NCBI RefSeq assembly: GCF_000231405.2
Contig: NZ_CP007032.1
Span: forward strand, 186,001-250,000
Length of the DNA: 64,000 nt
Source of the DNA: Desulfitobacterium metallireducens DSM 15288
GTDB lineage: Bacteria > Bacillota > Desulfitobacteriia > Desulfitobacteriales > Desulfitobacteriaceae
Direction: 5' to 3'
This document shows positions 48,218 through 56,487 of the stretch, piece by piece (position 1 is the stretch's first letter; each line of letters begins with the position of its first letter). The notes below the pieces were generated by a model that saw nothing but the letters and a program-made list of their open reading frames with translations, was not told the origin of the DNA and did no database searches. The position numbers and the translations under genes are program-made.

Positions 48218-49758
48218 TATGAATTCCTCCTGTAGTAGTCTGCGCCTCGGGTAAAACCAAAGCTGTTAGAGGATTTCTCAGGGTTAACCGGCTCTTCCTT
48301 GACGATTTTGTCTTGTCCCGTTTTGATGATGGTCTGAATGCTTTTGTAGCTGGGGTTGGGTGTGTAGGAGAGTGCTTTTTCACAGGCTGCTTCTAAGCGA
48401 CTAACCGAGTATTTATCTGCTAGTTTGAGTAAACCCATACAGCTTTTGTAGCCTTGTTGTTCTATACGGTGAGAAGACAAGATTGCCTTCACTACCACGG
48501 CGGTATGTTTACCAACGTTTTCTGCCCAAAATACGAAGCGTTCGCCATTCCATGCTGTATACTTTTGATGGTCTTCCGGCATATGTTCCGTAACTGTGCT
48601 GTATTGTCCGGGACGACCATGCAAGCGAGGATGGGAACATATCCGGTGATTATTAAAAAACACTTCAACTACATAACGGGTGATTCGGACATCGACTTTG
48701 TGTTTGATGTATTCATAAGGGACGCTGTAATGCATTTTCTCTACAGTAACATGATAGTTAAATTGGACGGTGGCAACCTTCCAAACTGCTAATTCATAGG
48801 GTACTGCGGGAAGAGGTAGTAACAGGGCTTTCTCTTCTTCTCGAAATACGCTCTGACGGCTTCCCGTTTTCTTCTGAAACGGTTTACTGTTGAAGGCCTC
48901 CAGTTTCTCTCGTATCGCCAGGTTAAGTTCTGGAAGAGAAAAGAATTGTTGACGACGGAGAGCCGCAACGATCCAGGTGGAAATGGTGCCAACCGTCCCT
49001 TCAACACTGGGTTTATCCTTGGGCTTTCTTACCCGAGCAGGAATAACAGCGGTCCCATAGTGCTCGGCCATTTCGTGATAAGACTTGTTGATTATAGGCG
49101 TATACCATGAGGAGCGTTCCACACCGGTCTTCAGATTATCCGGTACAAGAATCCGTGTAACGCCTCCAAAATACTTGTAGGCATTGACATGAGCTGTAAT
49201 CCAGGATTCTTGGCCTTGATTCAGAAAAGCTTCCACATAAGCATATTGACTGTACGGTAGAACAGCTACAAATATGTAGGCAGCAATGCTCTCTCCTGTA
49301 TCCGTATCCACGAGGCTTGCCGTTTGGCCTGCCCAGTCGACCTCCATTTGTTCGCCAGGCTTTCGTCCGATATGCATGGTCGCTTTGGTCTTCGCCACAT
49401 ACTGCTGATAATGGTAGCAAAACTGAGTATACATGAGGGGAATCTCATTGCTGAGTCTGCAGGATTCGCAGTATTCATTCCAAAGCAGACTGAGCGTTAC
49501 TCCGCTTTTCGCCATTTCTTTATGAATGTACTCATTATCCGGGCGCTTTCGGGTAGGAGGTAATGTGGATTCAGGATAGAAAAGCTTGTGCAATTCACCA
49601 TTCGTCCGATCTGGGTTTAACGGCCAAGTAATATTAAGCTCGTTGGATCGTTTCACCACCTTGGCAACAGTGTTGCGTGAGCATTCGCAGCTCACTGCGA
49701 TGCTGCGTTGACTGATTCCTTGGCTAATTAGCCGAAGAATCTCTCGATAATTGGTCAT
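48217..49758 (-). CDS. istA: IstA-like DDE transposase of IS21 family
   Basis: 513 residues. N-terminal helix-turn-helix (GISQRSIAVSCECSRNTVAKVV), then an rve-type DDE core with MEVDWAGQ, VPDNLKTG and KDKPSVEGTVG carrying the three acidic residues. AGGAGGTCATCAA precedes the ATG. It catalyses strand transfer with IstB. Confidence 0.95.
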   Translation of the reverse strand: MTNYREILRLISQGISQRSIAVSCECSRNTVAKVVKRSNELNITWPLNPDRTNGELHKLFYPESTLPPTRKRPDNEYIHKEMAKSGVTLSLLWNEYCESCRLSNEIPLMYTQFCYHYQQYVAKTKATMHIGRKPGEQMEVDWAGQTASLVDTDTGESIAAYIFVAVLPYSQYAYVEAFLNQGQESWITAHVNAYKYFGGVTRILVPDNLKTGVERSSWYTPIINKSYHEMAEHYGTAVIPARVRKPKDKPSVEGTVGTISTWIVAALRRQQFFSLPELNLAIREKLEAFNSKPFQKKTGSRQSVFREEEKALLLPLPAVPYELAVWKVATVQFNYHVTVEKMHYSVPYEYIKHKVDVRITRYVVEVFFNNHRICSHPRLHGRPGQYSTVTEHMPEDHQKYTAWNGERFVFWAENVGKHTAVVVKAILSSHRIEQQGYKSCMGLLKLADKYSVSRLEAACEKALSYTPNPSYKSIQTIIKTGQDKIVKEEPVNPEKSSNSFGFTRGADYYRRNS

Positions 49759-49841
49759 TTGATGACCTCCTATGAATGTATTTACACTCCTCTCTCGGGT
49801 GTATAACTACATTCTAATAAGAAGTTTCATCAAGTGGCTCA

Positions 49842-49907
49842 CAATCCGGAAGGGTGGCTCTAAAAATCCGGAGCTGTGGCTCTCACAGTCCGGAAGCATG
49901 GCTCATT
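49842..49907 (-). repeat. Internal terminal repeats of the IS21 element
   Basis: Units of the form GGAnnGTGGCTC/TCCGGA recur about every 22 bases at approximately 49835, 49855, 49877 and 49899. They are presumed transposase-binding sites beside the istA promoter. Confidence 0.7.
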
Positions 49908-49924
49908 TTGCTCCGTAATATTCA

Positions 49925-49931
49925 ATCATAT
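49925..49931. repeat. 7-bp target duplication of IS21 element, right copy (ATCATAT)
   Basis: ATCATAT directly after the 49924 terminus, identical to 47270-47276. Confidence 0.92.
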
Positions 49932-49981
49932 GAATTTAGCTTAAACTATGGATTAGAAACGAATTTTAGGAGGAATGTGAA

Positions 49982-50317
49982 ATGGAACAGCAATCGATAA
50001 AGCATAGAAATAATGATCAACTCAGGCCTCAGAAAATTGTTTATTATATATTGGGTGTTCTCGAAGTTTTATTGGCCTTTCGATTAGTCTTTAAACTCCT
50101 TGGAGCTAATCCGGCTAGCCCTTTTGTGTCTTTGATCTATACCTTGACGCAAATTTTTCTTTATCCCTTTATGGGAATCTTTCCTACGGCAGTAACCAAG
50201 GGAATTGAAGCTCAAGCGATTCTTGAACCGACAACCCTTATCGCAATGATTGTCTATGCTGTGATTGCCTGGGGAATTGTTAAATTGATAGGGATTATGA
50301 AGGAAAATGCGGCTTAA
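49982..50317 (+). CDS. YggT-family membrane protein
   Basis: 111 residues: a hydrophilic N-terminus, then two pairs of hydrophobic segments with ...LEVLLAFRLVFKLLGANPASPF and LYPFMGIFP, typical of the YggT family. ATG behind TAGGAGGA. The biochemical role is unknown; the family is often linked to cell division or osmotic tolerance. The IS21 element sits in its upstream region, about 50 bases away, and may affect its promoter. Confidence 0.8.
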   Translation: MEQQSIKHRNNDQLRPQKIVYYILGVLEVLLAFRLVFKLLGANPASPFVSLIYTLTQIFLYPFMGIFPTAVTKGIEAQAILEPTTLIAMIVYAVIAWGIVKLIGIMKENAA

Positions 50318-50373
50318 ATCACGAAATTTCACGTTATCCTATAATCTTGGGTTTTATTTTGAGGGGTGAGGAT

Positions 50374-51390
50374 TTGTCCTTAATCGATGAAGAATTAGAA
50401 AAACTAAAAAGCTATACGGCTTCTGTCCATAGACCTATAGATTTTAAAGACTTTTGGCAGAAAGCGCTTCAGGAGGATTTTCAGCTGACGGCCCAGTTAG
50501 AGCTTGAACGCATATCATATCCCTTAACCCAGGTCGAAGTGTTTAAGGCTTCATTGTGCGCTAGTGACGGAGTGATGCTCAAGGGATATTATCTCCGTCC
50601 CGCTTCGGTAAACATCTATCCCGCCTTAGTAAGATTTCATGGCTATTCGGGGAACCGCGGTCAGATTTCAGAACTTCTTTTCTGGGCGTTGCAAGGGTAT
50701 GCCATTCTGGGATTAGATGTCCGAGGACAATGCGGAGAAACACCGGATGGACGGATCTACCCACAGGGTGGATTTTCCGGATGGATGACGTTAGGAATTG
50801 ATTCTCCAAATCATCATTATTTTCGATACGTGTATCTGGATGCAGTACGCGCAATTGTCGCTTTAAGCAAGCAACCTGAGGTCGACTCCGAGCGGCTGGG
50901 TGTGTTTGGAAAAAGCCAAGGGGGCGGACTAGCGGTGATTTCGGCGGGTCTAATCAATGGGTTGGGCGAAGAAGTAGGATTACAAACAAAGGTCAAGGTT
51001 ATTAGTGCTGCGATTCCTTTTTTAGCCGATTTCAGAGGATCTTTTAAAATGCAGAGAGATGGAGAAGGTCCCATAGCGGAGCTCTCATGGTATTTCCGCC
51101 TTTCTGACCCGGAGCACAAGCATGAAGAAGACGTATTTAAAGTACTCGATTACTTTGACACCGTGAATTTTGCACCTTGGGTCGGCGAAGCAGGTAAAAA
51201 GGGTTTCGTCTCGAAGAGTTTGGTTTCTATGGGGTTAAAAGATACAGCTTGTCCGCCCCCAACGGTCTATGCACTTTATCAGGCGTTGAGCGGAGAAAAG
51301 AAATTATTAGTTTATCCGGAATACGGGCATGAGTCCCCGGATGAGTTTGTGGACCGACAGCTTGAGTTTTTGGCGAGGGAGTTGCGCTAA
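50374..51390 (+). CDS. Acetyl-xylan-esterase-like alpha/beta hydrolase
   Basis: About 338 residues, close to the AXE1/cephalosporin-C deacetylase family. Catalytic nucleophile motif GKSQGGG near residue 190; the family oxyanion region RFHGYSGNRG near 90; Asp in GLKDTACPPPTVYA near 290; His in YGHES near 318. Expected to hydrolyse small acetyl esters in the cytoplasm, as no signal peptide is seen. TTG at 50374 behind GAGGGGTGA is chosen; a TTG at 50347 lacks a good ribosome binding site. Confidence 0.83.
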   Translation: MSLIDEELEKLKSYTASVHRPIDFKDFWQKALQEDFQLTAQLELERISYPLTQVEVFKASLCASDGVMLKGYYLRPASVNIYPALVRFHGYSGNRGQISELLFWALQGYAILGLDVRGQCGETPDGRIYPQGGFSGWMTLGIDSPNHHYFRYVYLDAVRAIVALSKQPEVDSERLGVFGKSQGGGLAVISAGLINGLGEEVGLQTKVKVISAAIPFLADFRGSFKMQRDGEGPIAELSWYFRLSDPEHKHEEDVFKVLDYFDTVNFAPWVGEAGKKGFVSKSLVSMGLKDTACPPPTVYALYQALSGEKKLLVYPEYGHESPDEFVDRQLEFLARELR

Positions 51391-51412
51391 TCCTCCATTT
51401 CGCGGAAACCTA

Positions 51413-52423
51413 CTATTCTAGTCTCTCTGTTTTGACATCCAGTAATTCTAAAATAAAGATAAACAAGGGTACTCCAAAGAGAAGCCCCCAAATTCCAAAG
51501 AAATGTTCAGAGATAATAAGAATAACAAAGGTAAGAAAAACGGGAATCTTAGTCTTCATGCTCATAAGTTTAGGGTTTAGAATATAGCTTTCCAAAGCAT
51601 GAAGGACAAGAATAAGCCCAATGACATAAACAATTTTGACAAAGCCCCCGAGATTATATGCGACAATACTCAAGGGGATAAATGAAATGATGACTCCGGC
51701 TACAGGAATAAGCCCCAGCACAAAGATCATAAAACCTAGTCCTACAACTTGGGGGAATCCTAAAAAGAAGAGAAAGATGACCGAAAGAATTGAATTGATA
51801 AAGGAAATCAGGATTTGTACTTGCATGACTTTCCCAAAGGAATTGAGAAAAGACGCTCCAATTCTCTCATAAAATTTAATGGCAAAATGGAGGCGGCTCT
51901 GTTCAAGATTATGAACGAATTTGAGCAAGGATTCTTTTTCCAGGATGAAAAAGAGACTTAGAATTAAGGCGATAAACAGATTTAAGCTAAATGACCAGAT
52001 GCTGCTAGCCGTGTGGAGAAGGAGAGTGCCTCCGTCTTTACTATAGGATTGAAATGCAGATTGGGCCATATTGATTATTCGGGGATCAAATTTCCCCGGG
52101 TAATTGTCTATCTTAAAATTGCTGAGTTGCATCCCAATCGAAACTAATTCCCTAATTAAAACCGGAATATATCGTGATAAGAGTAGGCTCACGGTAACAA
52201 TAGCTAGTAAATACAGGGACAGAGTAATTTCGGTTCTGTTTATATTTAGACTTTTCATCTTCTGGAAGAAATAATTTTGAATACTATAAAAGACAAATGA
52301 AAATAGAAAGGTTAACAAGACTAAATTAACCATATCCTTTAACAGATACGCAATGGCGAACAGGATTCCAATGGATATTAACCCTTCTAGAGTATCTTCA
52401 CTTTTTATTTTGTTTAAAAACAT
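51413..52423 (-). CDS. AI-2E family permease (YdbI/PerM type)
   Basis: 336 residues with about seven membrane segments, including the long amphipathic middle region (NFKIDNYPGKFDPRIINMAQ...) and the C-terminal LIPVAGVIISFIPLS and GIWGLLFGVPLF segments typical of the AI-2E/PerM family. The ATG at 52421-52423 follows AGGGAG; the frame is open for 57 more codons upstream but these look non-coding. Family members include autoinducer exporters and Na+/H+ antiporters, so the substrate is not assignable. Converges with the esterase gene. Confidence 0.85.
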   Translation of the reverse strand: MFLNKIKSEDTLEGLISIGILFAIAYLLKDMVNLVLLTFLFSFVFYSIQNYFFQKMKSLNINRTEITLSLYLLAIVTVSLLLSRYIPVLIRELVSIGMQLSNFKIDNYPGKFDPRIINMAQSAFQSYSKDGGTLLLHTASSIWSFSLNLFIALILSLFFILEKESLLKFVHNLEQSRLHFAIKFYERIGASFLNSFGKVMQVQILISFINSILSVIFLFFLGFPQVVGLGFMIFVLGLIPVAGVIISFIPLSIVAYNLGGFVKIVYVIGLILVLHALESYILNPKLMSMKTKIPVFLTFVILIISEHFFGIWGLLFGVPLFIFILELLDVKTERLE

Positions 52424-52632
52424 TATTCGTCTCCCTACGCCCTTTTTCGATTGATTATACCATAATAATAGCTTAATTTTGTGTTTAGCGTTAACATTTA
52501 ATGATGTATTTATGAAGATTATTACTGGAAAGATACCAGCGGTTTGGCATGATCTTTGCAATAGGTTAATAATACTTATACGCTTAGAACACAAAGGAAA
52601 AGAAATGGGTGATTAAAGGAGGAGAGTGAGGA

Positions 52633-53325
52633 ATGGATCTGTCACAACGTTATTCACGAAACCGGCAAACAATCTCTGAAAAAGATCAATTAAAGCTTGC
52701 GTCCTCAACTGTGGCCATTATCGGATGTGGTGGGCTGGGTGGCTATATCGCTGAGGAGCTGACGCGTTTAGGAGTGGGACATCTCATTCTTATTGATGCG
52801 GATCGCTTGGAGGTCAGTAATTTAAATCGTCAAATTATGGCGACCGAGCTGAATCTTGGGGAATGGAAAATTGAGGCTGCTCAAAAACGATTATACAGTA
52901 TTAATTCAGAAATAAAGGTTGACCTAGTGAAAGAATGGTTTGATGAAAATAATGGCGCAGATCTGTTACGTGAGGTAGATCTCGTTTGTGACGCTTTAGA
53001 CTCGTTACCTGCTCGAGTCGCTTTGGAACGAGTATGTCATAAAATGAATATTCCTTTGGTTTTTGCAAGTATTGCAGGGTGGTACGGACTCTTGGGTGTG
53101 AGTCTTCCGGGAGATTATAGTGTAGCTCAGCTTTTTAGCCGTGGAGGAGAACGAGGCATTGAAAGGACGTTGGGAAACCCCGCTTTTACACCCGCGGTTC
53201 TGGCGAGTCTTAGTGTCGCTGAAGCAGTAAAAATTTTAATGGGGCTTCCGCTTTCTTTACGCCACGCCTGGTTACAGGTTGATCTGCTGTCCATGGAATT
53301 TGAACGGTTTGAAATGACAATTTGA
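52633..53325 (+). CDS. ThiF/MoeB/HesA-family adenylyltransferase
   Basis: 230 residues. Nucleotide-binding IIGCGGLGGYIAEEL near residue 29, metal/ATP region LIDADRLEVSNLNRQ near 55 and CDALDSLPAR near 118. It lacks the CxxC zinc pairs and the rhodanese domain of longer MoeB proteins. It adenylates the C-terminal Gly-Gly of a small sulfur carrier; the MoaD-like protein at 58381-58605 is the obvious partner for molybdopterin dithiolene sulfur. ATG behind AAAGGAGGAGAG. Confidence 0.85.
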   Translation: MDLSQRYSRNRQTISEKDQLKLASSTVAIIGCGGLGGYIAEELTRLGVGHLILIDADRLEVSNLNRQIMATELNLGEWKIEAAQKRLYSINSEIKVDLVKEWFDENNGADLLREVDLVCDALDSLPARVALERVCHKMNIPLVFASIAGWYGLLGVSLPGDYSVAQLFSRGGERGIERTLGNPAFTPAVLASLSVAEAVKILMGLPLSLRHAWLQVDLLSMEFERFEMTI

Positions 53326-53345
53326 AAGAGAGAGGGTTATAAACT

Positions 53346-53609
53346 TCAGCCCCCTGCAGAAAGAAATCGAAACCGGAAAGCTTGAACCATATGTAAAACA
53401 GCTTCCTCATCCGCTTCAAAGGTGATATGGACGACAGGAAGACGAATCGAACCTAAATTGATGGCTTGTTCCGCACCCAGATGAATTTTCCAGTTAGGCC
53501 CTTGAATATGCTCTGAAGAAGTTAGATTTCCTCCCAAGGCTAGAAAGTAATCAAGAAAGAGCTGACGTTTTATTCCGCGCATTTCAAGGGTTTGCGTATA
53601 GTGATACAT
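53346..53609 (-). CDS. Small protein, possibly MoaD-associated domain
   Basis: 87 residues (MYHYTQTLEMRGIKRQLFLDYF...) with a Gly-Gly C-terminus (RFRFLSAGG) and an alpha/beta pattern reminiscent of the small DUF1952-type domain found with MoaD. ATG behind GGGAGG. It is encoded opposite to ThiF and MobB genes, so a role in pterin cofactor assembly is suggested by context. Identification tentative. Confidence 0.5.
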   Translation of the reverse strand: MYHYTQTLEMRGIKRQLFLDYFLALGGNLTSSEHIQGPNWKIHLGAEQAINLGSIRLPVVHITFEADEEAVLHMVQAFRFRFLSAGG

Positions 53610-53724
53610 TCTAACCTCCCTATTATTTTCCTCATAACTTGAAACGTTTTCTCATCTCATGATATGATTATGCCATAAAATTGCTATGATTAGGTGTCAT
53701 CGTGGAAGAATGGAGGACTATTCA

Positions 53725-54246
53725 ATGGAAGCGGATATGGATAATCAGAATCAGACGCAAATTCCGGTGGTATCGGTGGTCGGGAAATCGGATGTGGGGA
53801 AAACAACGTTACTTGAGAAGCTTTTGAAAGAATCTAAACGGAGAGGGTGGCGGGTAGCCACTGTAAAGCACGATGTGCATGGCTTTGATATGGACAAGCC
53901 TGGTAAGGATACTTGGCGGCATGCTCAGGCGGGTGCAGATATGGTTGTTATTTCATCTCCAAATAAAATTGCAATTTTAGAAAGTGTAGATGAAGATAAG
54001 TCTTTAGATGAAGTTCTCAGTCGAGTCCGTGGAGTAGATCTTATTTTTACAGAAGGCTATCGGCGAGCGAATAAGGCAAAGATAGAGATTTTCCGTTCTG
54101 AAGTGTATCAAGAACTGCTTTGCGAGCCGGAAGAGCTCATGGCGATCGCAGCCGATGTTCAACTCAATAACGGAGTTCCATGTTATGGGTTAGATGATGC
54201 TAAAGGACTTTGTGATTTAATTGCAGAAAAGTTCAACTTAAGATAA
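53725..54246 (+). CDS. mobB: Molybdopterin-guanine dinucleotide biosynthesis protein MobB
   Basis: About 173 residues. P-loop GTPase with Walker A VGKSDVGKTT near residue 17, the family sequence ATVKHDVHGFDMDKPGKDT and Asp-rich LIFTEGYRR. MobB assists nucleotide attachment to molybdopterin. The ATG at 53725 lies 8 bases after GGAGG; earlier ATGs at 53686 and 53710 have poorer sites. It ends at a strong bidirectional terminator. Confidence 0.9.
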   Translation: MEADMDNQNQTQIPVVSVVGKSDVGKTTLLEKLLKESKRRGWRVATVKHDVHGFDMDKPGKDTWRHAQAGADMVVISSPNKIAILESVDEDKSLDEVLSRVRGVDLIFTEGYRRANKAKIEIFRSEVYQELLCEPEELMAIAADVQLNNGVPCYGLDDAKGLCDLIAEKFNLR

Positions 54247-54249
54247 TCT

Positions 54250-54309
54250 ATCAAAAGCCAAGCTCCACACCACTTTGTTCTTGAAGTGATGTGGAGCTTG
54301 GCTTTTGAT
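54250..54309. terminator. Long bidirectional terminator
   Basis: AAAAGCCAAGCTCCACA pairs with TGTGGAGCTTGGCTTTT, with a further paired section inside (CCACTT/AAGTGAT region). It serves both mobB and the convergent regulator gene. Confidence 0.9.
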
Positions 54310-54322
54310 GACTCATTCTTAA

Positions 54323-56200
54323 CTATATATTAATATTCATTTCTTTGATCTTGCGGTATAACGTATTTCGCCCAATGCCTAAGATTCGGGCTGCGGGCGC
54401 GATTTTGCCCTGGGTTTGGGCGAGTGCATCAATGATCGTTTGTCTGGTTTGTTGAAACAGGAGAGCATGGGTTTCACAGGGTTCGGACTCAGTGAGGGAA
54501 AGGGTTCTTAATTCCAGGGGCAAATCGTTGAGCGATAATATCGGTGTATTTGCTAGAGCAACCATGCCCTCAATACAGTTCTCTAATTCGCGAACATTCC
54601 CAGGCCAGGAATGGGCAAATAAATAGGGGTAAACCTCTTCCTCAACTTCTAAAAGGGGCCGGCCAAGCAATGCACAAGACTTTTGGATGAAATAGGGCAC
54701 GAGTTCACGAATATCTTCAAGACGTTCACGAAGCGGGGGTAGTTCAATGGAAATCACCTTGAGGCGATAGTACAGATCAAGGCGGAATGTTTGGTTGTCA
54801 ACCATGGTATTGAGGTCTTTGTGTGAGGCAACGATAACGCGGACATCAATCTTATGTGTTTTTGTATCGCCAATCCGGGTAACTTCCTTTTCCTGGAGTA
54901 CCCGAAGTAGAGCAACTTGTGCGGTAAGTGGCATATCGCCAATTTCGTCTAAGAAAATTGTGCCTTGGTTAGCAAGTTCAAATTTGCCAAGCTGTCCACC
55001 TCGGCGAGCTCCAGTAAAGGCGCCGTCTACATAACCAAATAGTTCGCTTTCCAGGAGGGAACCCGGTAAGGCCGCACAGTTCAGGGCGACAAAAGGCCCT
55101 TGTTTATGAGGACTCAGTTTATGAATCATTTGGGCAATGATTTCTTTACCCGTCCCACTCTCGCCTTGAAGAAGAATTGAAGAATGGGTTAAGGCTGCCC
55201 TTTGGACCTTTTCTAGAATCTGACGAGACACTGAACCACTTCCAACCCATCCTGCAGCAAAATGCTCTGGGTTAAAGTTTAACTGCACAGTGCCAACTGC
55301 ACCTAAAGATTTCCCTGATTCATCGGTTATTGGTTTGAGCTTAGAGATGATCTCGTTACCTGCTGAGTTTTTAGATTGAAAATCTAATTCCTTTTGATTC
55401 AGAATCCAGCCCTTTGGGGTGCTAAAGACCTCTTTGACCTGCTTGCCAATCACGTCTTCACGTTTTCGACCGAGCAGAGAAGCGCCAATAGGGTTAATGT
55501 CGGTAATGATTCCAGAGTAATTAATGGAGATAAATCCTTGCTGGAGTAATTCAATTGCTAACTTCGCGCCTTGCTGATAGAAGCTGAGTTGGCGATTAAT
55601 ATCTAGAGAACGCAAATTTTGCTCAATCATTTTTGCTCCCAGCATGGCGATTTCCAAAATGCGTTCTTGGTTGTTTCCAAATTCGCCACTAATATCGATG
55701 ACGCCAAGGGTATCCCCTTGTATTCCTGTGATGGGGGCAGCGCAACAGGTTAGAAAATGATTTTCTTTAACATAATGTTCCCAGCCGGAGATGGAGATAG
55801 GGATATTTTCCGTAAGTGCTGTACCAATCGCGTTCGTGCCCTTCACGTCTTCACGCCAATTTACTCCCGGGGATAAATGGATCCTTTCCGCTTTGTTGAC
55901 AAAAGGGCCATCTCCTTTGGCTTCAAGAATAAACCCTTTCTTGTCACTAAGAAGGACATGATAATTCGAGGTTACTAGAAGTTGAAAAATATAAGGTAAT
56001 ACCGGTTCAGCGGCACGAATTAAGTCCTCTTGGGAATCTCGCAGTTCACGTAAGTGAGGCGTTGATAGAATCATATTTTGAGAGATATGTGAGCGATTAA
56101 CGTTATAGTTCAGACTTCGTTGCCAAGAGCGATAAATAACGGGAGTGACGTCAGTTTCAATTAGTTTACCGTTAAGAAACTTGTCCCAATGTTCACTCAT
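54323..56200 (-). CDS. Sigma-54-dependent transcriptional activator (GAF-PAS-AAA-Fis)
   Basis: 625 residues, AcoR-like. An N-terminal sensor region with a GAF domain (about residues 75-200), a PAS domain (about 215-310), an AAA+ domain with Walker A GESGTGKE near 350, the sigma-54-contacting GAFTGARR loop near 400 and Walker B TIFLDEIGDMP near 420, and a C-terminal Fis-type HTH (APAARILGIGRNTLYRKI). It activates -24/-12 promoters. Such promoters lie before the divergent AOR gene (56419) and before alcohol dehydrogenase (62103). AGGAGAA precedes the ATG. Confidence 0.92.
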   Translation of the reverse strand: MSEHWDKFLNGKLIETDVTPVIYRSWQRSLNYNVNRSHISQNMILSTPHLRELRDSQEDLIRAAEPVLPYIFQLLVTSNYHVLLSDKKGFILEAKGDGPFVNKAERIHLSPGVNWREDVKGTNAIGTALTENIPISISGWEHYVKENHFLTCCAAPITGIQGDTLGVIDISGEFGNNQERILEIAMLGAKMIEQNLRSLDINRQLSFYQQGAKLAIELLQQGFISINYSGIITDINPIGASLLGRKREDVIGKQVKEVFSTPKGWILNQKELDFQSKNSAGNEIISKLKPITDESGKSLGAVGTVQLNFNPEHFAAGWVGSGSVSRQILEKVQRAALTHSSILLQGESGTGKEIIAQMIHKLSPHKQGPFVALNCAALPGSLLESELFGYVDGAFTGARRGGQLGKFELANQGTIFLDEIGDMPLTAQVALLRVLQEKEVTRIGDTKTHKIDVRVIVASHKDLNTMVDNQTFRLDLYYRLKVISIELPPLRERLEDIRELVPYFIQKSCALLGRPLLEVEEEVYPYLFAHSWPGNVRELENCIEGMVALANTPILSLNDLPLELRTLSLTESEPCETHALLFQQTRQTIIDALAQTQGKIAPAARILGIGRNTLYRKIKEMNINI

Positions 56201-56338
56201 AACATATTCTCCTTATCAAAATCCGACCTATAGCTCTTATTCTATAAAGTCAGAATATCACAATCATTTGAGTGAAACAACATCCTAATTTAGCATAATT
56301 CATGATTATTAAGACAAGTGTTCCAAAAAAGAGCATAA

Positions 56339-56358
56339 CGATACAGTTAACTGTATCG
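56339..56358. promoter_or_regulatory. Perfect 20-bp palindrome, candidate activator site
   Basis: CGATACAGTTAACTGTATCG, about 60-80 bases upstream of the -24 element of the AOR promoter, in the divergent region. Right distance and symmetry for an upstream activating site of the neighbouring Fis-type regulator; no second copy was found near the alcohol dehydrogenase promoter. Confidence 0.55.
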
Positions 56359-56418
56359 GGAAAGGACAACCTGAATAAAGAAAAGAAGGGTAAGAACCGC
56401 TAGATCCAATTGTTTATA

Positions 56419-56435
56419 TTGGCATAATTTTTGCA
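56419..56435 (+). promoter_or_regulatory. Sigma-54 promoter of AOR gene
   Basis: TTGGCATAATTTTTGCA: GG at 56421-56422 and GC at 56433-56434, the exact 12-base register of -24/-12 promoters. It lies about 50 bases before the AOR start. Confidence 0.85.
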
Positions 56436-56487
56436 ATATATAAAAATAACACTGAAGAAGTTTAAAGAGCTAAAAGGAGGAAAAGAA

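Larger units (their letters stand above)
47277..49924 (-). mobile_element. IS21-family insertion sequence (2,648 bp)
   Basis: Perfect 12-bp terminal inverted repeats TGAATATTACGG (47277-47288) and CCGTAATATTCA (49913-49924), flanked by a perfect 7-bp target duplication ATCATAT (47270-47276 and 49925-49931). Encodes IstA and IstB on the minus strand. Inside both ends are repeated GAGCCA/TGGCTC and TCCGGA units, the multiple terminal repeats usual in IS21 elements. Intact open frames and perfect duplication suggest a recent insertion. Confidence 0.95.

Noticed and set aside
52424-52594. Long N-terminal extension of the AI-2E permease
   Set aside because: The extra 57 codons have no ribosome binding site and no family resemblance, whereas ATG 52421-52423 has AGGGAG at good spacing.
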